Of a stretch of 64,000 bases of DNA, positions 33,480-42,125 are shown piece after piece. Origin of the DNA: M3007 sp046316495 (lineage in GTDB: Bacteria; Bacteroidota; Bacteroidia; Chitinophagales; Saprospiraceae); the NCBI GenBank assembly GCA_046316495.1, contig JBKDAM010000061.1, forward strand, positions 30,929-94,928. The letters are read 5' to 3'. A model generated the notes under the pieces. It saw only the letters and a list, made by a program, of their open reading frames with translations. It was not told where the DNA came from and made no database searches. Position 1 is the stretch's first letter; each line of letters starts with the position of its first letter. Made by a program: the position numbers and the translations under genes.

Positions 33480-34964
33480 ATGGCCGACAACGCGGGAAAA
33501 GCGACCTCTAAGAATCCGATCAACCTTCGCAAGGCAGGCTGGCAAAATACCAAAATTGTGGCAACGGTTGGTCCTGCTTGCAACACATACGATAAGTTAA
33601 AGGAGTTGGTAATCGCAGGAGTGGATGTATTTCGTCTTAATTTCAGTCATGGGACACACGCAGAGCACCAGTTGGTAATTGATCACATTTGTGGGATTAA
33701 CGAAGAGTTAAATTCACACGTTGCTATATTAGCGGATTTACAAGGGCCAAAGTTGAGGGTTGGCAAGATAAAAGACAACGCATTGCCGCTTAAGGAGGGG
33801 GATATTATTACGCTAGTGAATGAAAAGGTGTTGGGAGATATGGAGAAAATATACATGAGTTACGAGCAATTTGCGCAAGATTGTAATGTTGGGGAGCGTA
33901 TTTTGATGGATGATGGCAAGTTAGTGTTTGAGGTGGTTGAGACGAACAAGAAAGATACTGTTCGTTTGAAATGCCTGCACGGTGGTGTTTTGAGCAGTAA
34001 CAAGGGGGTTAACTTGCCTGATACGCAGGTGAGTTTACCTGCGCTTACAGAGAAGGATATTGAAGATTTAGCCTATATCTTGACCCAGCCAGTGAATTGG
34101 ATTGCGCTTTCCTTTGTTCGCCGGGAAGCGGACATTACTGATTTAACGGAGCGCATCCAGGCGGCGGGGCATCCTGCCAAGGTAATTTCCAAGATTGAGA
34201 AGCCTGAGGCAATTAAGAATCTTCGTGAGATTATCAAGGCGAGCAATGGAATTATGGTCGCTAGAGGTGACCTAGGTGTTGAAATGCCTATCGAGCAGTT
34301 GCCGATTACCCAAAAGGAGATTATCCGTCAGTGCATGCAGTTTGGTCGTCCAGTGATTGTGGCTACTCAGATGATGGATTCTATGATTACGAACCCCTCC
34401 CCCACCAGGGCGGAGATTACGGACGTTGCCAATGCCGTATTTGATGGTGCAGATGCGGTGATGTTATCTGGAGAAACCTCGGTTGGGGCACACCCCACAC
34501 TCGTGCTGGAGGCTATGACCCGTATCATTTGTGAAACTGAGAAACATTATTGGCCGCATATCAATCTAAAACGTCCACATGCGGTGGAGAAGTCGCGTCT
34601 TTTTCACTCTGATGTGATCTGCTTCAATGCTTGCAGGGTAGCGGAAGAATTGGGCGCCAAGGGAATCATTGGCATGACACGTTCTGGTTACACAGCGTTT
34701 AAGGTCAGTAGTTTCAGACCAAATGCTCATATTTACATTTTTAGCGATCAGCGTCACATGTTGAATACGTTAAATCTTGTCTGGGGGGTCTCTTGTTTTT
34801 ATTATGACCGGTATACTACTACGGATGATTCTATCCAAGATTCTATCGACATCCTGAAGTCTAAAGGTTTTATCGACTCGGGTGATTTGATGATCAATAC
34901 TGGATCCATGCCTTTGGAGCGCCGCCAGCGCACGAACATGTTGAAGGTAACCATTGTGGAGTAA
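33480..34964 (+). CDS. pyk: pyruvate kinase
   Basis: A 494-residue glycolytic enzyme converting phosphoenolpyruvate and ADP to pyruvate and ATP. Family landmarks are TKIVATVGPACNTYDKL near the N-terminus, RLNFSHGTHAEH, the signature ISKIEKPEAIKNLREI with the catalytic Lys, MVARGDLGVEMP, ATQMMDSMITNPSPTRAE and LSGETSVGAHP. The frame extends 12 bases upstream to a TTG at 33468, but the ATG at 33480 (MADNAGKATSK) is the natural start. The C-terminal allosteric domain is complete. It is transcribed divergently from acpP. Confidence 0.97.
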   Translation: MADNAGKATSKNPINLRKAGWQNTKIVATVGPACNTYDKLKELVIAGVDVFRLNFSHGTHAEHQLVIDHICGINEELNSHVAILADLQGPKLRVGKIKDNALPLKEGDIITLVNEKVLGDMEKIYMSYEQFAQDCNVGERILMDDGKLVFEVVETNKKDTVRLKCLHGGVLSSNKGVNLPDTQVSLPALTEKDIEDLAYILTQPVNWIALSFVRREADITDLTERIQAAGHPAKVISKIEKPEAIKNLREIIKASNGIMVARGDLGVEMPIEQLPITQKEIIRQCMQFGRPVIVATQMMDSMITNPSPTRAEITDVANAVFDGADAVMLSGETSVGAHPTLVLEAMTRIICETEKHYWPHINLKRPHAVEKSRLFHSDVICFNACRVAEELGAKGIIGMTRSGYTAFKVSSFRPNAHIYIFSDQRHMLNTLNLVWGVSCFYYDRYTTTDDSIQDSIDILKSKGFIDSGDLMINTGSMPLERRQRTNMLKVTIVE

Positions 34965-35168
34965 TTATTGGTAATAACCCTGTGGATTTGAGCTAGTTCG
35001 AGGCTTTTTTCAGCTTTTTTTTAAAAACAGAACCAGCAGTAGCAGATAAACAATACCTTTATGGCCTAATTGACTAACAACAAATAGTTAACAAGGCGCT
35101 GCTAAGCTATTTTCCTTCTTTAAGGGAGTAAGCGCTTGTTCTATTAGCTGAATTATTATCCACACATA

Positions 35169-36020
35169 ATGGCTGATTTACAAAGTCTCAACCAACTATG
35201 CGCACAAGTCCGTCGTGACATTGTGCGCATGGTGTTTAATGTCCAGAGTGGACACCCGGGGGGCTCATTGGGCTGTACCGAATATTTCGTAGCGCTTTAT
35301 GGTGCTGTAATGAAACACAAGGCAAAACCATTCAAGATGGATGGGAAAGGGCAGGATTTGTTCTTTTTGTCTAATGGACACATTTCTCCGGTTTGGTACA
35401 GTGTTTTAGCTCGCTCCGGGTATTTCCCAGTGAACGAGTTGAACACATTTCGAAAGCTAAACACCCGCTTACAGGGGCACCCTGCCACTCATGAGGGGCT
35501 TCCAGGTGTACGGATTGCTTCGGGCTCCCTTGGACAGGGGATTTCTGTGGCGATTGGTGCAGCGCTGTCAAAGCGACTAGATGGCGATGATCGCACGGTT
35601 TTTTGTTTGACTGGTGATGGAGAATTACAAGAGGGCCAATGCTGGGAGGCTATCATGTTTGCAGCACATCATAAAGTGGATAATTTAGTGGTTACCGTGG
35701 ATTGGAACGGTCAGCAGATTGATGGGTCGAATGAGGAAGTGCTTTCTTTAGGTAATTTGCCGGCTAAGTGGAAAGCCTTTGGCTGGGATGTTCTTACACT
35801 TGAGGAGGGAAACAATTTGGAGGCGGTCATTGCAATGCATCGCCGCGCGAAGCGGCGTACCGGAAAAGGTAAGCCGGTTGTTGTTTTGATGAAGACGGAG
35901 ATGGGTTATGGGGTTGACTATATGCAAGGAACCCATAAGTGGCACGGGAAATCGCCCAATCAAGAGCAGTTTGACCTTGCAATGAACCAATTACCTGTCA
36001 CTGAACTAGGAGATTTCTAA
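35169..36020 (+). CDS. transketolase, N-terminal subunit
   Basis: A 283-residue protein equal to the thiamine-diphosphate-binding domain of transketolase, encoded separately from the pyrimidine and C-terminal domains. Motifs: GHPGGSLG (about 28-35), the SNGHISPVWYSVLARSG segment, GSLGQGIS, and the diphosphate/Mg2+ motif GDGELQEGQCWEA (about 152-164) ending in the VTVDWNGQQIDG segment that supplies the family Asn. With the next gene it makes one active transketolase, moving two-carbon units in the non-oxidative pentose phosphate pathway. Only 4 bases separate the two genes. Confidence 0.94.
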   Translation: MADLQSLNQLCAQVRRDIVRMVFNVQSGHPGGSLGCTEYFVALYGAVMKHKAKPFKMDGKGQDLFFLSNGHISPVWYSVLARSGYFPVNELNTFRKLNTRLQGHPATHEGLPGVRIASGSLGQGISVAIGAALSKRLDGDDRTVFCLTGDGELQEGQCWEAIMFAAHHKVDNLVVTVDWNGQQIDGSNEEVLSLGNLPAKWKAFGWDVLTLEEGNNLEAVIAMHRRAKRRTGKGKPVVVLMKTEMGYGVDYMQGTHKWHGKSPNQEQFDLAMNQLPVTELGDF

Positions 36021-36024
36021 CATT

Positions 36025-36984
36025 ATGAATATTCACGATATTACTTCTAAGGGAAATAAGGCTACTCGAGACGGATTTGGGCAAGGGCTTTTGGAGGCCG
36101 GCCGCGATAACCCAAATGTGGTTGGACTTACCGCCGACTTATTAGAATCCCTTCAAATGCAACATTTTAAGGCTGCGTTTCCCGAACGTTTTTTTCAAGT
36201 GGGAATTGCAGAGGCCAATATGATCAGTATTGCAGCTGGACTAGCGACTGCCGGTAAAATTCCTTTTACTGGGACCTTTGCTAACTTTAGTACAGGGAGG
36301 GTTTATGACCAAATTAGGCAGGGAGTTGCTTATTCTCATAAAAATGTGAAAATCTGTGCTTCTCATGCCGGATTGACACTCGGTGAGGATGGCGCAACCC
36401 ACCAAATCTTGGAAGATATGGGCATGATGCGCATGCTTCCAGGAATGACCGTCATTAATCCTTGCGATTACCATCAGACAGTGGCAGCCACCAAGGCGAT
36501 CGCTGCGCATTATGGACCTGTTTATTTACGCTTTGGTCGTCCGGCATGGCCAATGTTTACCGAGGGAATGCCATTTGAAATCGGCAAAGCGTTGTTATTA
36601 GCCCCAGGGACAGATGTAACCTTATTTGCTACGGGCCATTTAGTTTGGACCTGTGTTGAAGCCGCTCAAGAGCTTGACAAGCAGGGGATTTCTTGCGAAG
36701 TTATTAACATCCATACGATCAAGCCGTTAGATACTGAAGCAATACTGAAGTCAGCGCGAAAAACAAAGGCTGTGGTAGTAGCGGAAGAGCACCAACGCTT
36801 TGGTGGATTGGGAGAGGCCATCTCCAGCGTTCTGGCACAACATGAGCCTTTGCCTGTATCGCTGGTTGGAGTCAATGATTCATTTGGCGAGAGCGGGAAG
36901 CCTGCTGAGCTACTAGAAAAATATGGTCTTGGGAAGAAAGATGTGCTAGAAGCTGTGAAAAATGTTCTGACACGTAAACGTTAA
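36025..36984 (+). CDS. transketolase, C-terminal subunit
   Basis: A 319-residue partner of the gene just upstream. It contains the pyrimidine-binding domain (VGIAEANMISIAAGLA with the catalytic Glu, about 58-73; ASHAGLTLGEDGATHQ, about 111-126) and the C-terminal transketolase domain (DVTLFATGHLV; VVVAEEHQRFGGLG). Separate N- and C-terminal transketolase genes occur in several bacterial and archaeal groups. Similarity to the beta chains of DXS and pyruvate dehydrogenase is expected, but the paired upstream gene and the GED-ATHQ motif favour transketolase. xylA follows after 6 bases. Confidence 0.93.
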   Translation: MNIHDITSKGNKATRDGFGQGLLEAGRDNPNVVGLTADLLESLQMQHFKAAFPERFFQVGIAEANMISIAAGLATAGKIPFTGTFANFSTGRVYDQIRQGVAYSHKNVKICASHAGLTLGEDGATHQILEDMGMMRMLPGMTVINPCDYHQTVAATKAIAAHYGPVYLRFGRPAWPMFTEGMPFEIGKALLLAPGTDVTLFATGHLVWTCVEAAQELDKQGISCEVINIHTIKPLDTEAILKSARKTKAVVVAEEHQRFGGLGEAISSVLAQHEPLPVSLVGVNDSFGESGKPAELLEKYGLGKKDVLEAVKNVLTRKR

Positions 36985-36990
36985 ACACAT

Positions 36991-38304
36991 ATGAATACCA
37001 GTTATTTTCAATCTATTGGTCAGATTCGTTTTGAAGGGCCCGAGACGGACAATCCGTTGGCGTATCGCTATTATGATGAGAATAGACTTGTGGCTGGTAA
37101 GACTATGCGGGATCATTTCAAATTTGCGGTGGCTTATTGGCATTCCCTATGCAATACGGGTGGTGACCCTTTTGGGTCGGGTACCAAGGCTTTCCCGTGG
37201 TTGAGTGCATCTGATCCAATTCAACGTGCGAAAGACAAGATGGATGCTGCCTTTGAGCTTATTACCAAACTTGGCCTGCCTTATTTTTGTTTTCACGACT
37301 TTGATTTAGTAGAGGAGGCGGAGTCCTTGGTGGAGTCTGAAAAGCGGTTACGTATTATTACAGACTATGCAAAGGAGCAGATGGCCAGTAACGGGGTAAA
37401 GGTATTGTGGGGTACGGCCAATTTATTCGGGCATCCGAGATACATGAATGGTGCGGCTACCAATCCAGATTTTGCAGTGGTAGCCCATGCAGGAGCACAA
37501 GTGAAGATAGCTCTTGACATCACAATGGAATTGGGGGGTGAGAATTACGTGTTTTGGGGTGGAAGAGAAGGGTATCAAACCCTGTTGAACACTCAGATGA
37601 AGCGTGAATTGGATCACTTAGCTCGTTTTTTGGGTATGGCAAAAGACTATGCTCGCCAAAACGGATTTAAAGGTCATTTTTTCATTGAGCCCAAGCCTAT
37701 GGAGCCAAGTAAGCATCAGTATGATTTTGATGCATCAACTGTAGTTGGCTTTCTACAATCGCACGGCTTGGCGCAAGACTTTAAGTTAAATATTGAGGTA
37801 AATCACGCTACCTTGGCCCTTCATACCTTTCAGCATGAGCTTCAAGTTGCTGCAAACGCTGAAATGCTGGGAAGTATTGATGCAAACAGGGGGGACTACC
37901 AGAATGGGTGGGACACGGATCAGTTTCCCAATAATTTGCTTGAGCTGACAGAATCAATGTTGGTTATATTGGAGTCGGGCGGTCTACAAGGGGGTGGGGT
38001 CAATTTTGACGCAAAAACCCGCCGAAATTCAACTGATTTAGAGGATTTGTTTCATGCCCACATTGGTGGAGTTGATGCCTTCGCGCGTGCACTACTTACT
38101 GCTGATGCTATCCTAACGAAATCTAATTACTCAACTTGGAAGCAGGAGCGATACGCATCTTTTAATGAAGGAGAGGGACTGCTTTTTGAACAAGGATCCC
38201 TTCAATTAGGAGATCTACTAAACATTGCTAAGCGGAATGGAGAGCCAAAACAACGAAGCGGCCGTCAGGAGATGTACGAAAACTTGCTTAACCGATTTTT
38301 ATAG
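36991..38304 (+). CDS. xylA: xylose isomerase
   Basis: A 437-residue class II xylose isomerase interconverting D-xylose and D-xylulose with two divalent metals. Landmarks: PYFCFHDFDLVEE (catalytic His and Asp, about 88-100), VFWGGREGY, FIEPKPMEPSKHQYDFD (metal Glu, about 229-245), NIEVNHATLA, and ANRGDYQNGWDTDQFP (metal Asp residues). It lies in one operon with the split transketolase, linking xylulose formation to the pentose phosphate pathway, but no xylulokinase or transporter is adjacent. A strong terminator follows 9 bases later. Confidence 0.96.
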   Translation: MNTSYFQSIGQIRFEGPETDNPLAYRYYDENRLVAGKTMRDHFKFAVAYWHSLCNTGGDPFGSGTKAFPWLSASDPIQRAKDKMDAAFELITKLGLPYFCFHDFDLVEEAESLVESEKRLRIITDYAKEQMASNGVKVLWGTANLFGHPRYMNGAATNPDFAVVAHAGAQVKIALDITMELGGENYVFWGGREGYQTLLNTQMKRELDHLARFLGMAKDYARQNGFKGHFFIEPKPMEPSKHQYDFDASTVVGFLQSHGLAQDFKLNIEVNHATLALHTFQHELQVAANAEMLGSIDANRGDYQNGWDTDQFPNNLLELTESMLVILESGGLQGGGVNFDAKTRRNSTDLEDLFHAHIGGVDAFARALLTADAILTKSNYSTWKQERYASFNEGEGLLFEQGSLQLGDLLNIAKRNGEPKQRSGRQEMYENLLNRFL

Positions 38305-38313
38305 CCTTCTTTA

Positions 38314-38346
38314 AAAAACGCCTGTCCTATCCCGACAGGCGTTTTT
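38314..38346. terminator. bidirectional terminator after xylA
   Basis: AAAAACGCCTGTC (38314-38326) and GACAGGCGTTTTT (38334-38346) are perfect 13-base complements with a 7-base loop. The T-run on the plus strand ends the transketolase-xylA operon. Confidence 0.9.
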
Positions 38347-38603
38347 CGTTAAGTAAGTAATCGTTCTTGTAAGCCTTAGTGTGCCATGATAATTAGCTGC
38401 CTTTAAGAGACAAGTTTAGCTTCCTACTAAAAAAGGTAATGCCTTGCAAAAAGTGGCAAACTTTTTGTTGAGAATTGTTTGTTCGAAATACTCTTTTACA
38501 TTGGAGTGATTTTGTAGAATAATTTCAGCCTTTTAGCGACAATAGTCCTGTTTTAATCAGCACACCCCGACTTGGGCACTTGGCGACTTTCGCTTCAACA
38601 GCC

Positions 38604-38915
38604 ATGTACGTGTCAAACGAACAAACCTTTTACTCACTGCTTTCCGAACGTTACTGTAGGGATTCTAGTGCGCTTTTTCTCATTAGTCAGGATGGGACTT
38701 TGCAATTATTTTTTGCCAAAAAAGATGTTCCTGCTTGTATGGAGCGAGAAATTTTTGATGGTGACAAGTTTGAGATTACCGAGTCTTACACACTTCCTAC
38801 GGAATTTGCCGACCGAATTTATCCAGGGATGGACCCTGAAATTCCGGCTGGTCTGTATCCTATTATTCGCCTGGAAAATGGCTATGTTGTGCCAATAAAG
38901 CGAGTGCGTAGGTAA
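38604..38915 (+). CDS. small conserved hypothetical protein
   Basis: A 103-residue soluble protein without a family I recognise. It has no signal peptide or membrane helix, a mixed beta-rich pattern (SSALFLISQDGTLQLFFAKKD) and a basic end (VPIKRVRR). The frame extends to a TTG at 38580, but the ATG at 38604 (MYVSNEQTFYSLL) is more natural. It lies downstream of the xylA terminator across a 257-base gap with no obvious promoter, and converges tightly (3 bases) with the DsbA-family gene. Confidence 0.65.
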   Translation: MYVSNEQTFYSLLSERYCRDSSALFLISQDGTLQLFFAKKDVPACMEREIFDGDKFEITESYTLPTEFADRIYPGMDPEIPAGLYPIIRLENGYVVPIKRVRR

Positions 38916-38918
38916 TGG

Positions 38919-39662
38919 TTAATCTTTGTTGTCATTGGCAACTCGTTGCAGGGTATTCAAAAAGACGGATACTTCCTGGGCTCCTGAGATGGCATATTCC
39001 CTATTGAAGACAAAAAAGGGGACACCTGTTACTCCGAATTTTCTGGCTAGTTGGATGTCTTTTTGGACCTCCTCTGCGTATCGGTCACTTGATAGAACGG
39101 CCAATACTTCGGTTGCGTCCAGGCCTATTTGGCTGCCCAATTGGGCGAGCGCTTGGTGATCTGCTGTATTTACTCCATCTTTAAAATATGCCTCAAAAAG
39201 CGCTTCCTCTGCTGCGTCTTGTTTGCCTTTTGATTTTGCAAAGTGAGTAAACCGATGTGCGTCGAAGGAGTTGGCAACAACGGCTCGATCGAAGTTATAT
39301 TCAAGTCCCACGGCCTTGGCCATTTCTGTGACATGGTGAAACATTTGATCTGTTTCTCGTTCAGACCAACCTTTCTTTTCTGCCAGGGATTTTTTCACTG
39401 ATTTTGAGGGTTCTGTTTGAAGGCTGGGATCTAATTGAAAGCTTCGCCAAATCACTTCCACCTGCTCTTTTTCGGAAAATTGTGACAAGGCAGCCTCCCA
39501 TTTTCTTTTGCCTATATAACAGAAAGGACACATTACATCTGACCAGATTTCTACTGTCATGGTTTTGTTTTTATTTTTTTCGTGTAAGGTGGGAGAGGTT
39601 TGGCTCCAAAGTGGGGCTATACCAATCAGAAAAAGTAAAGTAGTAGAAAAGCGAAAATCCAT
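38919..39662 (-). CDS. DsbA/FrnE-family thioredoxin-fold oxidoreductase with signal peptide
   Basis: A 247-residue protein. Residues 36 onward are a FrnE-type DsbA domain: MTVEIWSDVMCPFCYIGKRK with the CPFC active site, then an all-helical insertion, and the cis-Pro loop GVTGVPFFVF near residue 213. Most FrnE relatives are cytoplasmic and begin at the equivalent of that Met. Here the ATG at 39662 adds a signal-like segment (MDFRFSTTLLFLIGIAPLWS), implying export to the periplasm. An internal start at residue 36 cannot be excluded. It would form or isomerise disulfides; the substrate is unknown. Confidence 0.85.
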   Translation of the reverse strand: MDFRFSTTLLFLIGIAPLWSQTSPTLHEKNKNKTMTVEIWSDVMCPFCYIGKRKWEAALSQFSEKEQVEVIWRSFQLDPSLQTEPSKSVKKSLAEKKGWSERETDQMFHHVTEMAKAVGLEYNFDRAVVANSFDAHRFTHFAKSKGKQDAAEEALFEAYFKDGVNTADHQALAQLGSQIGLDATEVLAVLSSDRYAEEVQKDIQLARKFGVTGVPFFVFNREYAISGAQEVSVFLNTLQRVANDNKD

Positions 39663-39759
39663 ATTGGTGTGTTATTAGGTTAACACTCTGCAAGTTACTG
39701 CCACTACTGATGGATTGTTTCTTCCAAAAAGAACAGAAACAAGAGATAAAAGTTCTGAT

Positions 39760-41955
39760 TTAGGCGCCGAGTTCGAGTTGGTTTTTTACCAACTGATAGT
39801 AAGTGCCGCGAAGGTTGGTTAGCTCCTCGTGGGTACCTTGCTCGACGATTTCTCCACGTTCCAGTACGACGATATTGTCAGCGTTTCGAACGGTGCTGAG
39901 TCGGTGAGCAACCACTACCACCGTTTTCCCTCTAAAAATGCGCTCTAAGTTTTCCATTACAATTCGCTCATTGCTGGCGTCTAGGGCATTGGTGGCTTCA
40001 TCAAAGAAGAAAAATTCTGGATTTTTATAGATAGCTCGAGCGATTAAGATACGCTGCCGTTGACCTTGGCTAATACCTACTCCTTCTTGTCCAATTTTAG
40101 TGTTATACCCCAGTGGTAGGCTTTCAATAAAGGATCTTATGTTAGCTAATTCGCAGGCTCTATAGAGTTGTTCTGTATTAACGTAGTCTTCCCCAAGAGC
40201 AATATTTCGAGCGATACTATCATTAAAAATAAAACCATCTTGTAGTACGACCCCACAGTTTGCTCGCCAGAGATGGCTGTTGAGGTTACTCAGGCTGATT
40301 TCTCCTAACTTAACCTGTCCGGAGGAGGGCTCATAGTAGTTTAGCAGGAGTTTGAGTAGGGTTGTTTTGCCACTTCCACTGGATCCTACGATGGCGGTTA
40401 TTTTTCCTGCTGGGAATGCAAGCTGAATATTGCGCAAGACAAGGGGGTCATTAGGGCCACCGTACCGAAAGGAGACTTGATCCATCAGAAGGTTTCGGTT
40501 TTCGGGTAGGATAGTCACTTTTGATGCTTCTAGGGGTTCTTCTTCTGGTCGGTTATGGATTTCATTTAATCGTTCTAGGCTAATTCTCGCTTCTTGCCAA
40601 GAGATCATAAATTGCACGAGTGCTTCGAGTGGGGCGTTCATTTGCCCGATAATGTATTGAGTTGCGACGAGCATTCCCAAACTCATATCCCCTTGCATTA
40701 CGGCGCGGGCGGCAATAAATGCGATGAGGATATTTTTGCTTTCATTGATGAAGGCAGCACCGGCGCGTTGTGCTTGATCGGTGGCTAGGTATTTGACATT
40801 TACTCTGAAGAGTTTTGCCTGGATACGCTCCCAATCCCATCTTTTTTGTTTCTCAGCATTATGTAATTTTAGTTCCTGCATTCCATTTATCATCTGGATG
40901 AGGGCACTTTGGTTTTCCGCCATTCGTTCGAAGCGGCGATAGTCGAGCATTCGACGTTGCCGCATAAACATCCATACCCAACCAAAATATAGAAGGGAAG
41001 CGATCAGAAAGAGAGCGCAGATAAGGGGGTTGTAAAAAAGGAGTACAAAAAGGAAAACGACTAGGCTAAATAGACTAAACAGGGTATTCAGCGACGAGGA
41101 TGTAAGGAAACGCTCCACACGTTCGTTGTCATAGATTCGTTGCAACAAATCTCCAGTCATTTTGGCGTCAAAAAACGCCATGGGTAACCTCATGAGTTTG
41201 ATCAAAAAGTCGGAGACCAAGTTGATATTGACACGAGTGCCAATATGAAGGAGGATCCAACTACGCAATAATTCGACAGAAATTTGGCCTAAAAACAACA
41301 TCCCCTGTGCTAGTAGAAGGAGCCACACGAAGTTAAAATCGCGGAGTTGTACTCCCTTATCCACCAGCGCTTGCATAAGAAACGGGAATACGAGCTGAAT
41401 GATGCTTCCCAAAAACAAGCCTAAAAGCAGCTGGAGCAGGAGGGGCTGGTATCTAGAAATGTATTTCCACAAAAAGTGGAATCCTGCTTTTTCGGTATCG
41501 GACCCTTCTAGCTGGTAAAAGGCGGGGCTAGGTTCAAGGGCCAGTGCAATTCCTTGCGGCTCTGTAGCATTGACATCTCTATCCCAACCTTTTCTGAACT
41601 CTGCAAACTTCATTTTTAGTTTGCCAACGGCAGGGTCAGCCACTAATACTTTCTGCTCTTCAAATCCATAGACGACCACAAAGTGTTTTTCGTCCCAATG
41701 GACAATACAGGGCAATGGAAAGTCCTCTTTTAAGCGGGTAAACGGCAACTTGGCACCCAGCGTACGAAATCCAATTCGCTCTGCAGCATCGGCTATTCCA
41801 GTTAGGGAGGCGCCTTCTCGATCTAGGTGTGCGAGCTCTCTTAGCTGCTCCAAAGAATAGTGCTTACCGTAATGCCTTGCGACCATCCGAAGGCAGGTGA
41901 CGCCACAATCTGTTGCATCTAACTGTTTGTAAAAAGGAAATTTATCGCCAAACAC
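39760..41955 (-). CDS. C39-peptidase-containing ABC exporter
   Basis: A 731-residue peptidase-containing ABC transporter. Residues 1-130 are a C39 cysteine protease domain with Cys17 (DATDCGVTCLR), His91 (HFVVVYGF) and Asp107 (ADPAVG), which removes double-glycine-type leader peptides. Residues about 170-450 are a six-helix membrane domain. Residues about 480-731 are the ATPase: GSSGSGKTT (Walker A), ISQGQRQR (signature), FFFDEATNALD (Walker B). It should process and export a small peptide. No HlyD-type adaptor and no precursor peptide is visible nearby. Translation appears to begin at GTG (41955), as no ATG lies ahead of the C39 motif. Confidence 0.92.
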   Translation of the reverse strand: MFGDKFPFYKQLDATDCGVTCLRMVARHYGKHYSLEQLRELAHLDREGASLTGIADAAERIGFRTLGAKLPFTRLKEDFPLPCIVHWDEKHFVVVYGFEEQKVLVADPAVGKLKMKFAEFRKGWDRDVNATEPQGIALALEPSPAFYQLEGSDTEKAGFHFLWKYISRYQPLLLQLLLGLFLGSIIQLVFPFLMQALVDKGVQLRDFNFVWLLLLAQGMLFLGQISVELLRSWILLHIGTRVNINLVSDFLIKLMRLPMAFFDAKMTGDLLQRIYDNERVERFLTSSSLNTLFSLFSLVVFLFVLLFYNPLICALFLIASLLYFGWVWMFMRQRRMLDYRRFERMAENQSALIQMINGMQELKLHNAEKQKRWDWERIQAKLFRVNVKYLATDQAQRAGAAFINESKNILIAFIAARAVMQGDMSLGMLVATQYIIGQMNAPLEALVQFMISWQEARISLERLNEIHNRPEEEPLEASKVTILPENRNLLMDQVSFRYGGPNDPLVLRNIQLAFPAGKITAIVGSSGSGKTTLLKLLLNYYEPSSGQVKLGEISLSNLNSHLWRANCGVVLQDGFIFNDSIARNIALGEDYVNTEQLYRACELANIRSFIESLPLGYNTKIGQEGVGISQGQRQRILIARAIYKNPEFFFFDEATNALDASNERIVMENLERIFRGKTVVVVAHRLSTVRNADNIVVLERGEIVEQGTHEELTNLRGTYYQLVKNQLELGA

Positions 41956-42051
41956 GGTGCGAAGATAACAAAGTGCGTTCGATTCTTCTTAAATTGCGAA
42001 AAAAGCGGTGTTTTTTTTGTAAAATCCAAGCCGTTGGAAGTGGGAGAACTG

Positions 42052-42059
42052 TATATTTG
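42052..42059 (+). promoter_or_regulatory. -7 element of aconitase
   Basis: TATATTTG, an exact TAnnTTTG match, 66 bases before the aconitase ATG. No -33 TTTG at the usual spacing. Confidence 0.5.
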
Positions 42060-42125
42060 CGGCGCTTACATCATCGATGAGACGAGGATTGTAAGCCACC
42101 ATCATTTAAAATCGACTTTGTAGCA

